Shown here in pieces: positions 46,901 through 57,824 of a stretch of DNA of 64,000 nt (positions are counted from its first letter, which is position 1; each line of letters begins with the position of its first letter). Source of the stretch: Taiwanofungus camphoratus (taxonomy: Eukaryota; Basidiomycota; Agaricomycetes; Polyporales; Taiwanofungaceae); the NCBI GenBank assembly GCA_003999685.1, contig CP021224.1:186001-250000 (forward strand), written 5' to 3'. The notes beneath the pieces were generated by a model. The model was not told where the DNA came from. It saw only the letters and a list, made by a program, of their open reading frames with translations, and searched no databases. Both the position numbers and the translations under genes were made by a program.

Positions 46901-47718
46901 ATGACAGTTCGCCTGCGAACGAATGCTTATGACCAATCCCAAAGCGGATATTGGGCACTCGATATCAGTGTGGATCATGCCCTTCCAAACCAATACCGTA
47001 TAGTCTCGTGAGTTTATACGTCCTCCAGAATCAGTTCTCGAGTATTTAGCGCTAACCGGTCATTCATGCAGTGTTCAAGCTGTGAGGAGCGATCCTACGT
47101 TCTTCATAACCCAATGCATATATTCTTCAAGCTTCGTCGCCCTGTCCATCGGCCTCTGCAGTCCGAATATCCCTTCTTGCCTAGATTGTATGCGTGGTTC
47201 ACTTTCTTCTGGGACGTGCTACTAACCTCTCATTCATTAGGTATAAGATGCCCGTCGGTCCGGTAGATGGAAGGTTCGACTCAAAGAACCACAAGGGTAG
47301 GTTCTCTCGATGCAGTTTGTCGGGCGATTGTAGACTGACGGTGATCCATTCAAACTTAGCATATCTCAAGTCTGTTTTCCACACCGCGGCGGTTTGCGAC
47401 CTCTGCATGATGCGAATACAGGGTGAGTGGTTCCGGTGCGCGTACTGTGCTACAGACTTGTGCGAGGTGTGCGAGGGGATGGAAACGCATAACGATAAGC
47501 ACGCTTTCGTCGTGTTCAAGTCTCCGGTACGCATTCTCGTGCTCATTGAATCAGAAGCACCGTTTCATCACATGTCCATAGATCGACATGAACATTCTGA
47601 AGTACGTGTTTTCTGTTTGACACTGAAGATGGCGCTGACGACTTTGTGCAGGCAGTATGCTGATGTAGAGAACCCAAGCCAGAGCCCGCCGCTCATTCCT
47701 TACCCTATCTACACGTAG
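43975..47718 (+). CDS. PB1-domain protein with five ZZ-type zinc fingers (NBR1/p62-like architecture)
   Basis: Starts MSFSDYGASDYDRTESRPDK; the N-terminal KALLVKCTCEGRTKKILFNS and ITYTDDDGEVADISTDADL, joined across an intron at 44128-44176, form a PB1 domain. A long Ser/Pro-rich disordered part follows (large exon from 44485). Then come five ZZ-like modules: CSECGVILDTIRYVCSTCG completed 110 residues later by YELCANCIESAGVTHAL; CSTCGTQIVNHHRYKCASC; CMQDIVGARFHCAICDSIDI; CQGCNQRILGTRYQCGSC; and CDLCMMRIQGEWFRCAYC. NBR1-type autophagy receptors combine PB1 with ZZ, but the FW domain and a UBA domain were not seen, so the receptor role is only suggested. About nine short introns lie in the 3' third. 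Confidence 0.78.
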
Positions 47719-48406
47719 ATGATCTATATTGTCGAAGCTATCGTTGAGTTTCATGCTTTAATATTGTTGTTCATGTACCCTGTATCCGGATATGCATAAT
47801 TCGATTGAAAACATAAAACAATTCTTGATCTCTTTGGGATTTAGTAGACATGCTCGAAGGGACACAAGAAGCCACCCTAAAGACGTTGGTCCGTGCGCGA
47901 CGGGCGAAATTGTATAAAAGGAAGGGCGTGACCATCTGAACACCTCATACTTACCTTGATGGCACAAGCCCCTTCACGTACATGGGTTTATGGGCCGTGG
48001 GGGCCTCTCATAGCACGGCGACCATGTCTTCAGGGGGAACCTACGGTTTGTATGGGCTCCGGCTCATGCACCGTCTCAATATTTTCCTGTCCTGCTTCGG
48101 CCCTCGGGCTGGGCAGGCCCTTTTTTTTTTTTGGCCCTTAAGCCATCCTAACCCTAACCTTATTTACATTAATATATGGTATGGTAAACTTAGTGTTTGA
48201 ATAATCCAGAAATAAGTAACCATTCATTGTCTTCTCATGATAAATCATCTCGGTGGTTGACGTGAATACCCAACGATCTACAAACTCTCCACATGCTCAA
48301 TAATATGCACGCATGCGATGATTTTGAAGTCGTAGAGGTAGCATACAGAGCATGGCATACAACATGCGAGTGAAAAAGTAGCGACGAATAAATGCAAAGG
48401 AAGCGT
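47719..48406. other. intergenic with telomere-like and poly-T sequence
   Basis: No coding frame with family resemblance. It holds a GC-rich block (about 48050-48120) followed by T12 (48121-48132), then CCTAACCCTAACC at 48147-48159, two units like the TTAGGG telomere repeat. The remainder is AT-rich. Nothing resembling a tRNA-derived or other element was identified with confidence. Confidence 0.35.
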
Positions 48407-49599
48407 TTATTGCTCAGCGGCCCGTTGTCTCCTCCGGACATCCCTCTCCTCCGAAATGGTAAGCTTAGTACCCTTGCCCTTCGGCAGGGAAATCCAAGGC
48501 TTCGTGCCCTCACCAATGACGAAGATGTTCGTCACCCTTATACCATAAAATCAGTCCTAGTAAGTATATTTGATAGGATTCGCGACTCACCGCGTAGCGA
48601 ATGTCCTATCCAGGGAGTCCTTCACGTGCACAATATCGAAACCACCAATGTGCTTCTCGCGGTGAACAATGACGCCCGCCCTACCCATGTTGCGACCACC
48701 AGTGATCATGACAATGTTACCAGTGTCAAACTTAACAAAGTCGGTAATCTTGCCCTGCTCAATGTCAAACTTAACAGTGTCATTAACCTTGATGGAGGGG
48801 TCGGGATAACGGATCGTACGACCGTCGTGGGTGACGATGTATGGGACGCCTTTCGCGCCGATGGCCATTTTGCGGACTTTGAGGAGCTTGTAGGTAGCTT
48901 CCTCGGGGGTAATGCGGTGGATCGTGAAGCGGCCCTTGACATCGTAGAGTAGCCGGAAGTGCTCGCCTGACTTCTCAATGGTAATGACATCTACACCGGA
49001 ACATCTAGCGCTGAGAACTTGAGAGTGAGATAGTGGTACTTACCCATGAAGCCAGTGGGGTAAGTAGGATCGGTCCTGACTTTGCCATCGACCTTGATCA
49101 ACCGCTGCATAACAATCGAGAGAACCTCCTTTCCGGTCAAGGCGTACTTTAGCCTGTTGCGGAGAAAGATAGTGAGGGGAAGACATTCGCGGAGCTTGTG
49201 GGGACCCGGGGATGGACGCGGAGCCTGTTCAGCAAGAAAGCCAGGCGTTCAGAAGGAACGATCCAATTTATAAAAACCATCGGAAGACGCACGTAGGTTC
49301 CGCTCAACTTGTCAAGCATCCATGAGGAGGGAGCGGCGAGGCGCTTCAAGTGCTTTTTGGGTCCTCGGGCCTGTACAAGTTATAGAATGCCTGCATCAGC
49401 AAACCAGTTGAGCAGAATACAACCAAGACAGAGGAGAACGCCAGGTGATAGTGCAGGCCGTGCAGGTCGTCTAAGGTCTAAGTGCATCCGAAGGCGGACA
49501 CCAGCATCCAGCCCTCTTTGAGGCTCCAGATAGCAGTCCGATTCCACAGAATCACAGAGAGGGGTCTCAGGGGATGTCCAGCAGCATTCTACTGACCAT
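48407..49599 (-). CDS. RPS4: 40S ribosomal protein eS4 (RPS4)
   Basis: The first coding exon is ATG alone (complement 49597-49599). A 226 nt intron (49371-49596) then leads to [20 protein letters not shown]. Further exons encode [58 protein letters not shown] and [20 protein letters not shown], and the protein ends [14 protein letters not shown]. The KOW-type motif [10 protein letters not shown] and the S4 RNA-binding part are as in all eukaryotic eS4. The gene has about six introns and no lesion. The ATG-only first exon is a shared habit of fungal ribosomal protein genes and fixes the start. Confidence 0.96.
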
Positions 49600-49716
49600 G
49601 TTGATATTCTTGCTGGCTTGACGTTGTCGACAGCGGCGGCCTTGAACTTTCTGGCTTCACCACTTCAAAATTACGCTTTCCGAGTTTGGCAGACTTCAGG
49701 GCAAGGCAGTTATTAG

Positions 49717-49724
49717 CACGTGAC
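49717..49724 (-). promoter_or_regulatory. GTCACGTG element upstream of RPS4
   Basis: CACGTGAC on the plus strand, i.e. GTCACGTG on the gene strand, about 118 nt upstream of the RPS4 ATG. Confidence 0.45.
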
Positions 49725-49898
49725 TCCGTCGCGTCGAGGCCGTGGTAAATCGTGGCTCCGTCATTCCTGTCGATTTCCCTGGTCAATGATTCCGAACAAA
49801 TGCTTCTGCTCTGTTGTAGAGGTCTACTGCAACAACATTAATACAGATACAGCATTACAACAACAATACAATAGAAAGGAGTGTGATCCTACAGAGGA

Positions 49899-52800
49899 CT
49901 ATTTTTCCCTCGTGGCTCTCAGAACCATGTTCTCTAGTGAGATAGCACGATATTCGTCGCCATCTGGAGCCCATACTGCATCATCCATAATGTATACCAA
50001 TAGCCCACCTTTTCCATCGACGGTCTGCGAGATGCGAAAAAGTGGCATCCTCGACTTCTCGTGTACACGTCCGGCAGGAATGAAAAGCAGGTTATGCGAA
50101 GACGCATAGTCCTCCACGATCGACCGGAATGTGATCTCCTGTGTCCGTACTGGCCGCACATTGGGCGTGCCCTTCTTGCTCGGGGTCGGCGTAGTGGCCA
50201 AAGGTGCGCGGTGATCCGGGCGCGGCAGGCGAGTAGGCGCATCCGGGCCTAGCTCGATGGCCTTGTTCATCAGCTGCAAGCCGCGCGTAAAGCCCTGTGC
50301 CACACTCGGCATGCTCTGCATGTTCTCCGAAAACGTATTCTTCCAGAACGAGTACCATCGTGCGACCTCCTCGAAGCTGGGGCTCGGCTGGATGAGCCAG
50401 ATATGCAGAACATCCAGCCATTTCGGGAAGAACTCGGTCTCCAGAACCTGTGACAGAATCGAGGGGCGCAGAAGGTTCTCCCACATCATCACGTCTTGAA
50501 GCGGTGTTATATCTTGGTTGCGCGGATTTACGCGGAAGTCGTCGCGCAATCTAGATCCCAACTTCGGTACAACATGTTTGAGCAACATCGCATCCCAATC
50601 GCCAATATCAAAGACCTGAATTAAGCAGTATCAGCGAAATGGTTCAGGAAACCCGCAGAAATTGCACTTACATCTTTCCAAGCGGCGAGGTCTTTGGGCA
50701 CTCCCTCGGCTACAGTCCAGTTCCGTAAGATGCTCTTCACCTTCCTCCTCGCATCTCCCAGCACCTCCTCAAGCCGAAGACCCACATGAGGCAACCAAGG
50801 GAATACCAACGTCTGTAGCGAAACCTTGCTGCTACGCAGGCTCCAGTCGCTTACCGCCTTAGACACCTTTGGCAGAACCAGTTGATCGAAAAAGTTATCC
50901 CGAATGAAGGGAGGAAGGAAGCTTGACCACGCTTCGTACAGACGCACGGCGGGTTGAGGGTCGTCAGGCGACCAGTCGTTGTTTATAGACGACCGTACCT
51001 TGGGCAACCAGGCATTCCATATGAGGCTTTCATACGGTGTCATAGGTTTTTCTCTGGCAGTACGCGTCAACCACTATGTCGGAGATGCGAGGAAAGCACG
51101 TACATCACAGGAGCCGTAGTGACCACTACACTAGAACCATACACTTGTACTTGGTCCTGAGGTTTTTCGTCGGGCACAGCCATTTTTAAGGCTCCTCTCC
51201 ATAGCTTGAACATTGGAGTGAAAGCGGTGGGATCTACCAGCGGCTGCCACTCTGCAAGCATGCGTCGAACCTGAAAAGCGTGTCAGAAATACTCAATAGC
51301 CCTGTCGTACGGATTACACGAACTCACAACCGGTGCAATGGCCGCGACGACGATCTCGTCGAGCTGATACCTGTCAAATTCTCTTGGATACTGGCCGAGC
51401 AACTTCTCAAAATTCGCCGAAAATGGCTCAAGCGACGCTTCATACGTGGATGCCATCTCCCTCGCTTGTGAATTGATGTCGTCCACAACGAGATGCACTT
51501 GCTGAAGGCGCGATATCACTTTTCAGGCGAAATGGGCGGGTATTAAGTGAATGGCGATCAGACGGTAATAATAGCTTACACTCGGCTTCCTCCTCCACTC
51601 TCTTTCGCAACCTCGCATCTTCTTTGCGTACCCACTTCTTGCGCTCCTCGAGTGCTCTCGCTTCGCGTGCAAGTCCGTCCAGGTCGTTTTTGCACGCTTC
51701 GGTGATGAGGCGAAGGTTATGCCGGATCTCAGGCAGTCGCATTGGATCTGCAGTCGGTGTCCACGATGCAATGGAGACATCGGCAAGAGACGATACCTCC
51801 CGTGGCTGCGCGGAGATTTAGTGTAGAATCTAGTCTGTATTGCCAAAAAGAACTTACTGTCGCTCCAGTAGCATCAATGATTTGTCCAAGACCAGCTTGC
51901 GGTGCCTCCTCGCCCGCTTCTGCAATGATCTGCTCGTAAGTCTTGTGCTCAACCCGAATCTTCACCTTCTTAGGTTTCTTCCATGCATCCGCCCTCTCCG
52001 CCTGCGCCTTGGCGGCCTTACGACCCTTCCTCGCCGCCGCTTTCGACTCCTCCTCCTCGTCACTCACAATCTCTCCTCTTCGCCGCGCCTCCACCTTCGA
52101 CTGTTCCGTCTTCTCTCTAAAGCCCTTGAACGCGAGACCCATGCCCTTCGGTCGCAGCTTACTCTCTACGGGAGTGACAATACCTTCGCCTGTTGTACCA
52201 AGACCGGTTCCGGCTTGCCACCCCATCTTCGAGAGCAGGCGCGCACCAAACGAGCCTCCGAGCTTGTTGAAATGTTGCCGCTCGGCTGCGCTGAGGGGCG
52301 TAGCTGGCGTCGGCGTACTTGTACCGCTGCCACCATTGCGAAGGAAAGAGCGCTGCATGCGAGCGGTGCCGAATGCAGATGGAAGATCTTCTGAGGCTAC
52401 AGGCGTTGGGGATAGTGAGGCTTCCATAGGTGCTGGGGGCCGCGATGAGCCGATGCCGCCCTTGCTGAAACCAGAGAATATTCCGCCCGTTTGTGCTTTC
52501 GATGTGCCCATGCCTAGTCCACCAAACCTTGGCCGTGTCTCTTCTTCTTCCTCCTCTTCTCTGACGCGTGGTGAAGGCGGCCGCGAAGGAGCCGACTCGT
52601 CCTCATCCGTCTCGTCTTCCTGCTCCTGCTCCTCAGCAATATCCTCTTCTTTCATATGATCCTCCTCACTTCCCCCTTCCTCCATCTCCGCATCTATATC
52701 TGTGGTCTTGTCCATGTCTACCTTTTCGCCAGACACAAATGCCGGAACTTTGGTCCAGTCTCGCCGCTTCTCACTCTTTCCGCGATTCTTCCCGCCAAAG

Positions 52801-53018
52801 CCCTCGTCTTCGTCCTCGCTACCAAATACTCCGTATATCGCATCCTCCTTCCCATTCTTCCGTCTCCGCTTGTGCTTGTACGGGTTCTCGAAAAGGGCTC
52901 GTTCCTCGCGCGCGTCGGGATCATTCTCGTCAAGTCCGGGATCATTAAAGTCATCAATGTCAGAAACAGAAGAGGAATCCGAATCGTCTTCGAGTAACTG
53001 GTGTTTCCTACGTGGCAT
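49899..53018 (-). CDS. TFIP11: TFIP11/Ntr1-type G-patch protein (spliceosome disassembly)
   Basis: Starts MPRRKHQLLEDDSDSSSVSD with an acidic N-terminus; the family TIP_N segment is visible in ENPYKHKRRRKNGKEDAIYG. The G-patch reads GARLLSKMGWQAGTGLGTTG...KGMGLAFKG. Downstream exons carry the GCFC domain, including RLPEIRHNLRLITEACKND, YESLIWNAWLPKVRSSINND and PVRTQEITFRSIVEDYASSH, ending ENMVLRATREK. The protein is about 880 residues, similar to human TFIP11. Known role: with Prp43/DHX15 it releases intron lariats and dismantles the spliceosome; the G-patch activates the helicase. The first large exon (51850-53018) is followed by several exons with normal introns. Confidence 0.93.
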
Positions 53019-53149
53019 GGTATCAGACAGCTATACAAAAGAATGACAAGGATCTTGAGGTGAACGGGCGAATAAGAAGGCTTGCAAGAGAAATATCTAC
53101 ATGCGGCCTATATATTATGTAATTACGCAATTGCGTTGCAGGCGTCATT

Positions 53150-53157
53150 GTCACGTG
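53150..53157 (+). promoter_or_regulatory. GTCACGTG element upstream of TFIP11
   Basis: Exact GTCACGTG followed by G, about 132 nt upstream of the TFIP11 ATG, near an AT-rich TATATATTATG. Confidence 0.45.
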
Positions 53158-53317
53158 GCTCTTGGCTCAGTGTCGCACTCAGATCATGGCGACTTCATGC
53201 GGGCGTCGTCGACCTGAAACATAAATAGCTCGGCTATCATGTTGAACTCGGGCACCAACTTACATAGGACTCCCTTGGCTCAAACAATCTGCTTTTGCGT
53301 ATACGCATTCTACTGGT

Positions 53318-55446
53318 ATGCTTCCTCATGAGATTACAGACCGCATCATTGACTTCCTATGGAACGATCGCCGAGCATTATGCAAGTGTGGCCTCACATC
53401 TCGCTCCTTCTTTACACGTAGTCGATACCACCTACTCAAGTCGCTGCATATCCAAGACCGCTTGGCTTTCGACATCCTTGTTGATCGCGTCTTGCACGCT
53501 CCCCCTTCCCGACCCTACCTGGAGTATACACGGCATTTGACGGTTGTGGATGACCAGAAAAGGCCTTATGCGCACAGTGTACCGCCAGTGCTTGGTGCCC
53601 ATCTGACCAAAATTACGTCGTTGTGCTTCATGAATTCTCGTTGGCATGATCGACTCCATCCCCTCTTCTTCGCGCAGGTTTCGCTGTTCGCGTCTGTGAC
53701 CCAACTCAATTTGTTCTCGTGTTCATTTATCACATTTAATGACTTTCTGCGTCTCGTTGGTGAGCTCCGGCAGCTCACCGATCTCCATGTATATATGCTT
53801 GAGATACTGAGGCAGTCATTTCCGCATGTGCTAACCCGGAATTCTTTCCGTGGCGCCAACACGTTACGGCTTAAGTCGCTAGAACTTGTGGAATTGCCTT
53901 GGAGAGAGCTATCTTGTTTCTTCAGTTGGCTTGTCTTCGCTCAGTTCAGTCGAACAATACAGACCATGGTTATCAGATACCCTGCAGAAGACTGGCATTC
54001 GTTCACGAGTCATCTGATTCGAAGTATTAATGTCCTCCAGCAAGGTCAAACTAGTTTAGCTATGCCGGTCAACCGTGAGTACTACCGCCTTTGAATCACG
54101 GGGCAACCAAATGTCTCATTCCTACGTTACTCACCATGAAGACGGCCTGTCCGGCCAAGAAAGGAGTCCAACCGATCTTGTGCACCTGCTTCAAGCGCTG
54201 CATCGGCTCGAATCCGCTCACTTGAAGGAAGAAGAGGATGTAACAGGCCGTCAGGTGCTTGAAAGCGATTATGTTCCTGGCGTTGTAACGAAGTGGACTT
54301 GGAGCCAGTATGAAGACGGCCTTATCGAAAACGTTCATTTCTCTTGGGGTCTTGACGGTGTTGCTGACTTGGGCAATTTGCTCAAGGATGCCGGACCTTC
54401 CGTCACAGCCTTTTCGATGATAACCAGCGACTTATGGTGGTCATTTGTACCAGGTGAATAACTCGGCTTCTCCGAATTTTCATTGGAAGTCTGATGACGT
54501 TCCCTTGAATAGATGCGGCGCGCAACTGTCTAAGCTTTCAATACAATACTCGGCTTCGGACGGTCCGCCTTCATGTACAGCTCGAATTTTCCGACTCGTA
54601 CGAGCTTAGTTGGCCTACCGACCTTCTCGCGGGACTGTCTCCCGCCCGTGTAGAAGATATACACTTGTACGCCCGGGTGTACTTTTACGAACAGCTGGCC
54701 ATTGGGCTAAAATGGATTCCATTTTAGCCGACGCGCAATTTCAGTCCTTGAAGGAGGTGGAAATCGTCCTCGCAATCAAAGCGCACATCTCTTCCCCGAT
54801 TTTGATGCCCGACCACCCTCGTTCAGCTTGGGAAACGGATGACCCGCTTCCGGCTGGAAAGGTTGACAGTTCCCGAACTCGTAAAGTGGTCACTTTACCT
54901 CCTGAATGGAGGACGCACAATCCCTTGACCGCCGAATTCTTAGATCCCGGTATGCCGGACATGATCAGGACAGCTCTCCCCAAGCTCGCGTCTCGTGATG
55001 TCTTGGATATAAGGCAAGTGTTGTGCTGATATTGTTCGGTGCTTGTCGACACGTTGCCATCAGCCCATCGCCGATGGCGGAGTAACATCATGTACATAAT
55101 GAGCTTGCTATGTTGCTCCTTCGCCATGAACTGGACAAACGCTCATTGTTATTTGGAGACTGTAATCACTTACATGACTTCATACATTCATTACCCAATA
55201 CGTCGGTTGCACGATACAAATATGAGTTAGTAACACCTTTCGATGCCCCCGGCTCAAGGCTACTGTTGGCTCTACTAATACCTGTGGTGTAGATTATCGT
55301 ATTGTGATGGATTGGCGATTGTAGTGCATGTATCGCGTTTGTGGGCATGGGGCAAACAGGAGGCACCTGGAAAACATCGTGCCCGGCTTCTTCAAATTGA
55401 AGAAGCGATATTGCATTATTTAGCGCCGCACATGCAATTGGCGTAG
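53318..55446 (+). CDS. F-box/LRR-like protein with an apparent internal frameshift
   Basis: Starts MLPHEITDRIIDFLWNDRR, an F-box helix, followed by ALCKCGLTSRSFFTRSRYHL. Exon 1 ends near MPVN at about 54073 (CC|GTGAGT). A second exon (54075-54452 frame, with GLDGVADLGNLLKDAG and FSMITSDLWWSFVP) and later exons give leucine-rich segments such as YELSWPTDLLAGLSP. Near 54716 the frame reading AIGLKWIPF runs into TAG, while SILADAQFQSLKEVEIVLAI continues in another frame; the switch falls inside a perfect palindrome. The C-terminal part seems to continue through LLFGDCNHLHDFIHSLPNTS and VIVHVSRLWAWGKQEAPGKH to a stop at 55446. Either an intron was missed there or the gene is recently broken. Substrate unknown. 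Confidence 0.6.
54705..54729. repeat. perfect 25 nt palindrome in the F-box gene
   Basis: Two 12 nt arms (GGCTAAAATGGA and TCCATTTTAGCC) flank a single central T. The sequence can fold into a hairpin. It contains the point where the reading frame of the surrounding F-box gene changes. Confidence 0.8.
54881..54898. repeat. inverted repeat GTAAAGTG/CACTTTAC
   Basis: Eight-nt arms with a GT loop, 150 nt from the 25 nt palindrome and inside the same gene. It may simply be chance. Confidence 0.5.
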
Positions 55447-55696
55447 ATAGTGGTCACCACATGTTCTTTTCATAAGACTCGTAACTGGGTCTCTGCAGAG
55501 TTATGGCTGAGGCTAGCCTGCCTTACACTATCGCAGGCGCCTCAAAATCGAGTCATATCCACTATCCGATGGACGCTCAGGTCGAACGACCCCTGCTTTG
55601 TTGGCTGGGCTTCGGACTTAGTAGAGATCCCGAATCTACGATATAAGGAAAGGGTGTGGAGTGAGTGGATTTTTGAAGCTTCTTATCTCGAGGAAC

Positions 55697-57545
55697 ATGG
55701 CCCCCGCACTCACTACAAACGAGGTAGAGCGGCCTGAGCCTATCGCGACGGGAGTCAGGGCAAAACCCGGTTCGCGTCCGACGTCGATCTTACATAGGAC
55801 TCCTTGGAGACCTCCTGTAGCTATCTCCGGAGAGGGCATATATGTAACTCTTGAAGATGGGCGAACAGTTCTCGATGCTGTTGGAGGGGCCGCCGTAGCC
55901 TGCATCGGGAATGGTCACCCTGCCGTTAAGAAGGCATTGAAGGAACAAGTAGACAAGCTTTCATGTATGCTTACTTTGCGTTTCTGGGTACGCTGATCCT
56001 GATCGGGCCTTACTTCCAGATGTCTACAATATGCAACTTTCGAACGAGCCAGCAGAAGAGCTTGCCAAACTTTTGATCCAGACTAGTAATGGTGCATTCG
56101 ATTTGGTCGGCTTCGTCTCGGGAGGTGAAGAGTTCCTTGTGTCACATTATACGGTTACTCCTCACACTCGGTTTTAATCAGGCTCCGAGGCAATGGAAGG
56201 TGTGATAAAGCTTGCCCGTCAGGTAAGCCCAAGAGGATTGATAAGATAGTCCAATGTTGAACTTCAGCTCTGCTGCAGTACTTCTACGAAACAAAGCAAC
56301 CGCAACGCACGAACTTCATTGCCCGGCACCTTTCCTTCCATGGGAATACAGTGGGCACGCTCTCACTCGCGTCCCATCCTACTCGTCGCGCGCCCTACGA
56401 AGCAATTCTTGACCATGAGCATTTTCACCATGTCTCCCCCGCCTATGCTAAACGGTTCCAAAAGCCCGACGAGACTGAGGAACAATATGTCGAAAGGCTT
56501 AGACAAGAACTAGAAGACAAATTTATTGAGCTCGGTCCAGACACCGTCGTAGGCTGTGAGTGTTCACATTCAGCGTAGGATTTATGTTTGGTATAGCTTC
56601 GGGTCATCAGTCGTTGCAGAGACAGTCGTTGGAGCTACTACCGGCGTCGTACCAGCTCCCAAGGGATATTTCAAAGCTATGAAATCCGTGTGCGACAAGT
56701 ATGGTGCCTTGTTCATCCTCGACGAGGTAATGAGTGGTATGGGCCGTAAGTACATGACATTATCTTTCCGAACTCGACTGGTGTTGACAGAACGCTAGGG
56801 CTCGGCACTCTCCACGCTTGGGAAAGCTTTGGGGACAATGTTGCTCCTGACATTCAAGCGGTTGCGAAGGGGCTTGGGGGAGGGTACGCCAGTAATTCCT
56901 TGTTCAGCTCTATTGTATCAAATTGATCGAACCCTTCAGGTATGCTTCAATCGGCGCAGTACTGATGTCTAAGAGGGTCGCCGATGGTATTCGTGATTCT
57001 TCTGCTGGTATATGGAAACACGGCCATACCTACCAGGTGGGTAGTACTGTGGCCGAGAATCAAGATGATCACTAATTGTTCGGATTATCATGTTTCAGGC
57101 GCATCCTCTGGCCTGTGCTGCTTCGCTGGCAGTACAAAAAGTGATAGCCGCAGAGAATCTACTTGAGAATGCTCGTATCCAAGGCGCTCATCTCGCCTCC
57201 CTCATTCGTGAACGTTTGCAGTCGCCCAATGCTCTTGCAGCTCCTTTCGCCTTCGATGTTCGCGGGGGCGGAGCATGGTGGGGGGTTGAGTTCGACTTTA
57301 CTGGTCCGGAAGCCGTACGTCTGAACTTCAAGGGGACAGCGTTTGCTACCGCCGTCCAAGCTCGTTGCCTTGAGAAAGGTTTGATTATCATGGGTTTGAC
57401 GGGTGGTGCTAATGTTGCAGGAACCGCAGGCGATCATTTGATGCTCTCACCGGCATACAATATTACAAAGGCGGAGGTAGAGAAAGTAGTGGATATCTTT
57501 GTTGACAGTATTGAGGAAATCCTGAAGGAGAGCACCATTCAATAG
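55697..57545 (+). CDS. PLP-dependent class III aminotransferase
   Basis: Begins MAPALTTNEVERPEPIATGV. It has the class III course: GEGIYVTLEDGRTVLDAVGG, AAVACIGNGHPAVKKALKEQ, SGGSEAMEGVIKLAR, FHGNTVGTLSLAS, ALFILDEVMSGMGR (with the cofactor-binding Asp) and DIQAVAKGLGGGYASIGAV, whose Lys forms the Schiff base. KHGHTYQAHPLACAASLAVQ and MLSPAYNITKAEVEKVVDIF follow. Six or so introns are removed cleanly, for example at 56537-56620 and 56886-56940. Likely substrates are omega-amino compounds or diamines; the sequence does not decide. No targeting peptide is apparent, so it should be cytosolic. Confidence 0.88.
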
Positions 57546-57824
57546 GGCGATGGGTATTTGAGGTCCGGGTTGCCTATACAAATAGTGCTAATGTACGATG
57601 TTTTAAAGTTACAGTAGCTAGACTCACTCCTGGAGGAATTAGACTCCTTTCTTAGTTACCTTAGCCATTTACGCGGAGCTGTCTGAGTCCCAATATGGAA
57701 TACGCGCCCGTAGTCCGAAGCTTTCGCAACCCTGACTTAGCGCGACGCCGCCACAGCTCCCTTGGATCATACACCCATTCGATAGCCTATACTCAAGGAA
57801 TCGATGGCAGGCTGTATGCACTAA

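Noticed and set aside
48050-48160. Possible short interspersed element with poly-T end
   Set aside because: No A/B box, no target-site duplication or second copy seen in the window; kept only as a finding.
51943-52659. 238-codon plus-strand frame
   Set aside because: Antisense shadow of the Lys/Glu/Ser-rich coding sequence of TFIP11.
54881-54898. Second hairpin as a terminator
   Set aside because: Lies in coding sequence of a eukaryotic gene and lacks any supporting context.
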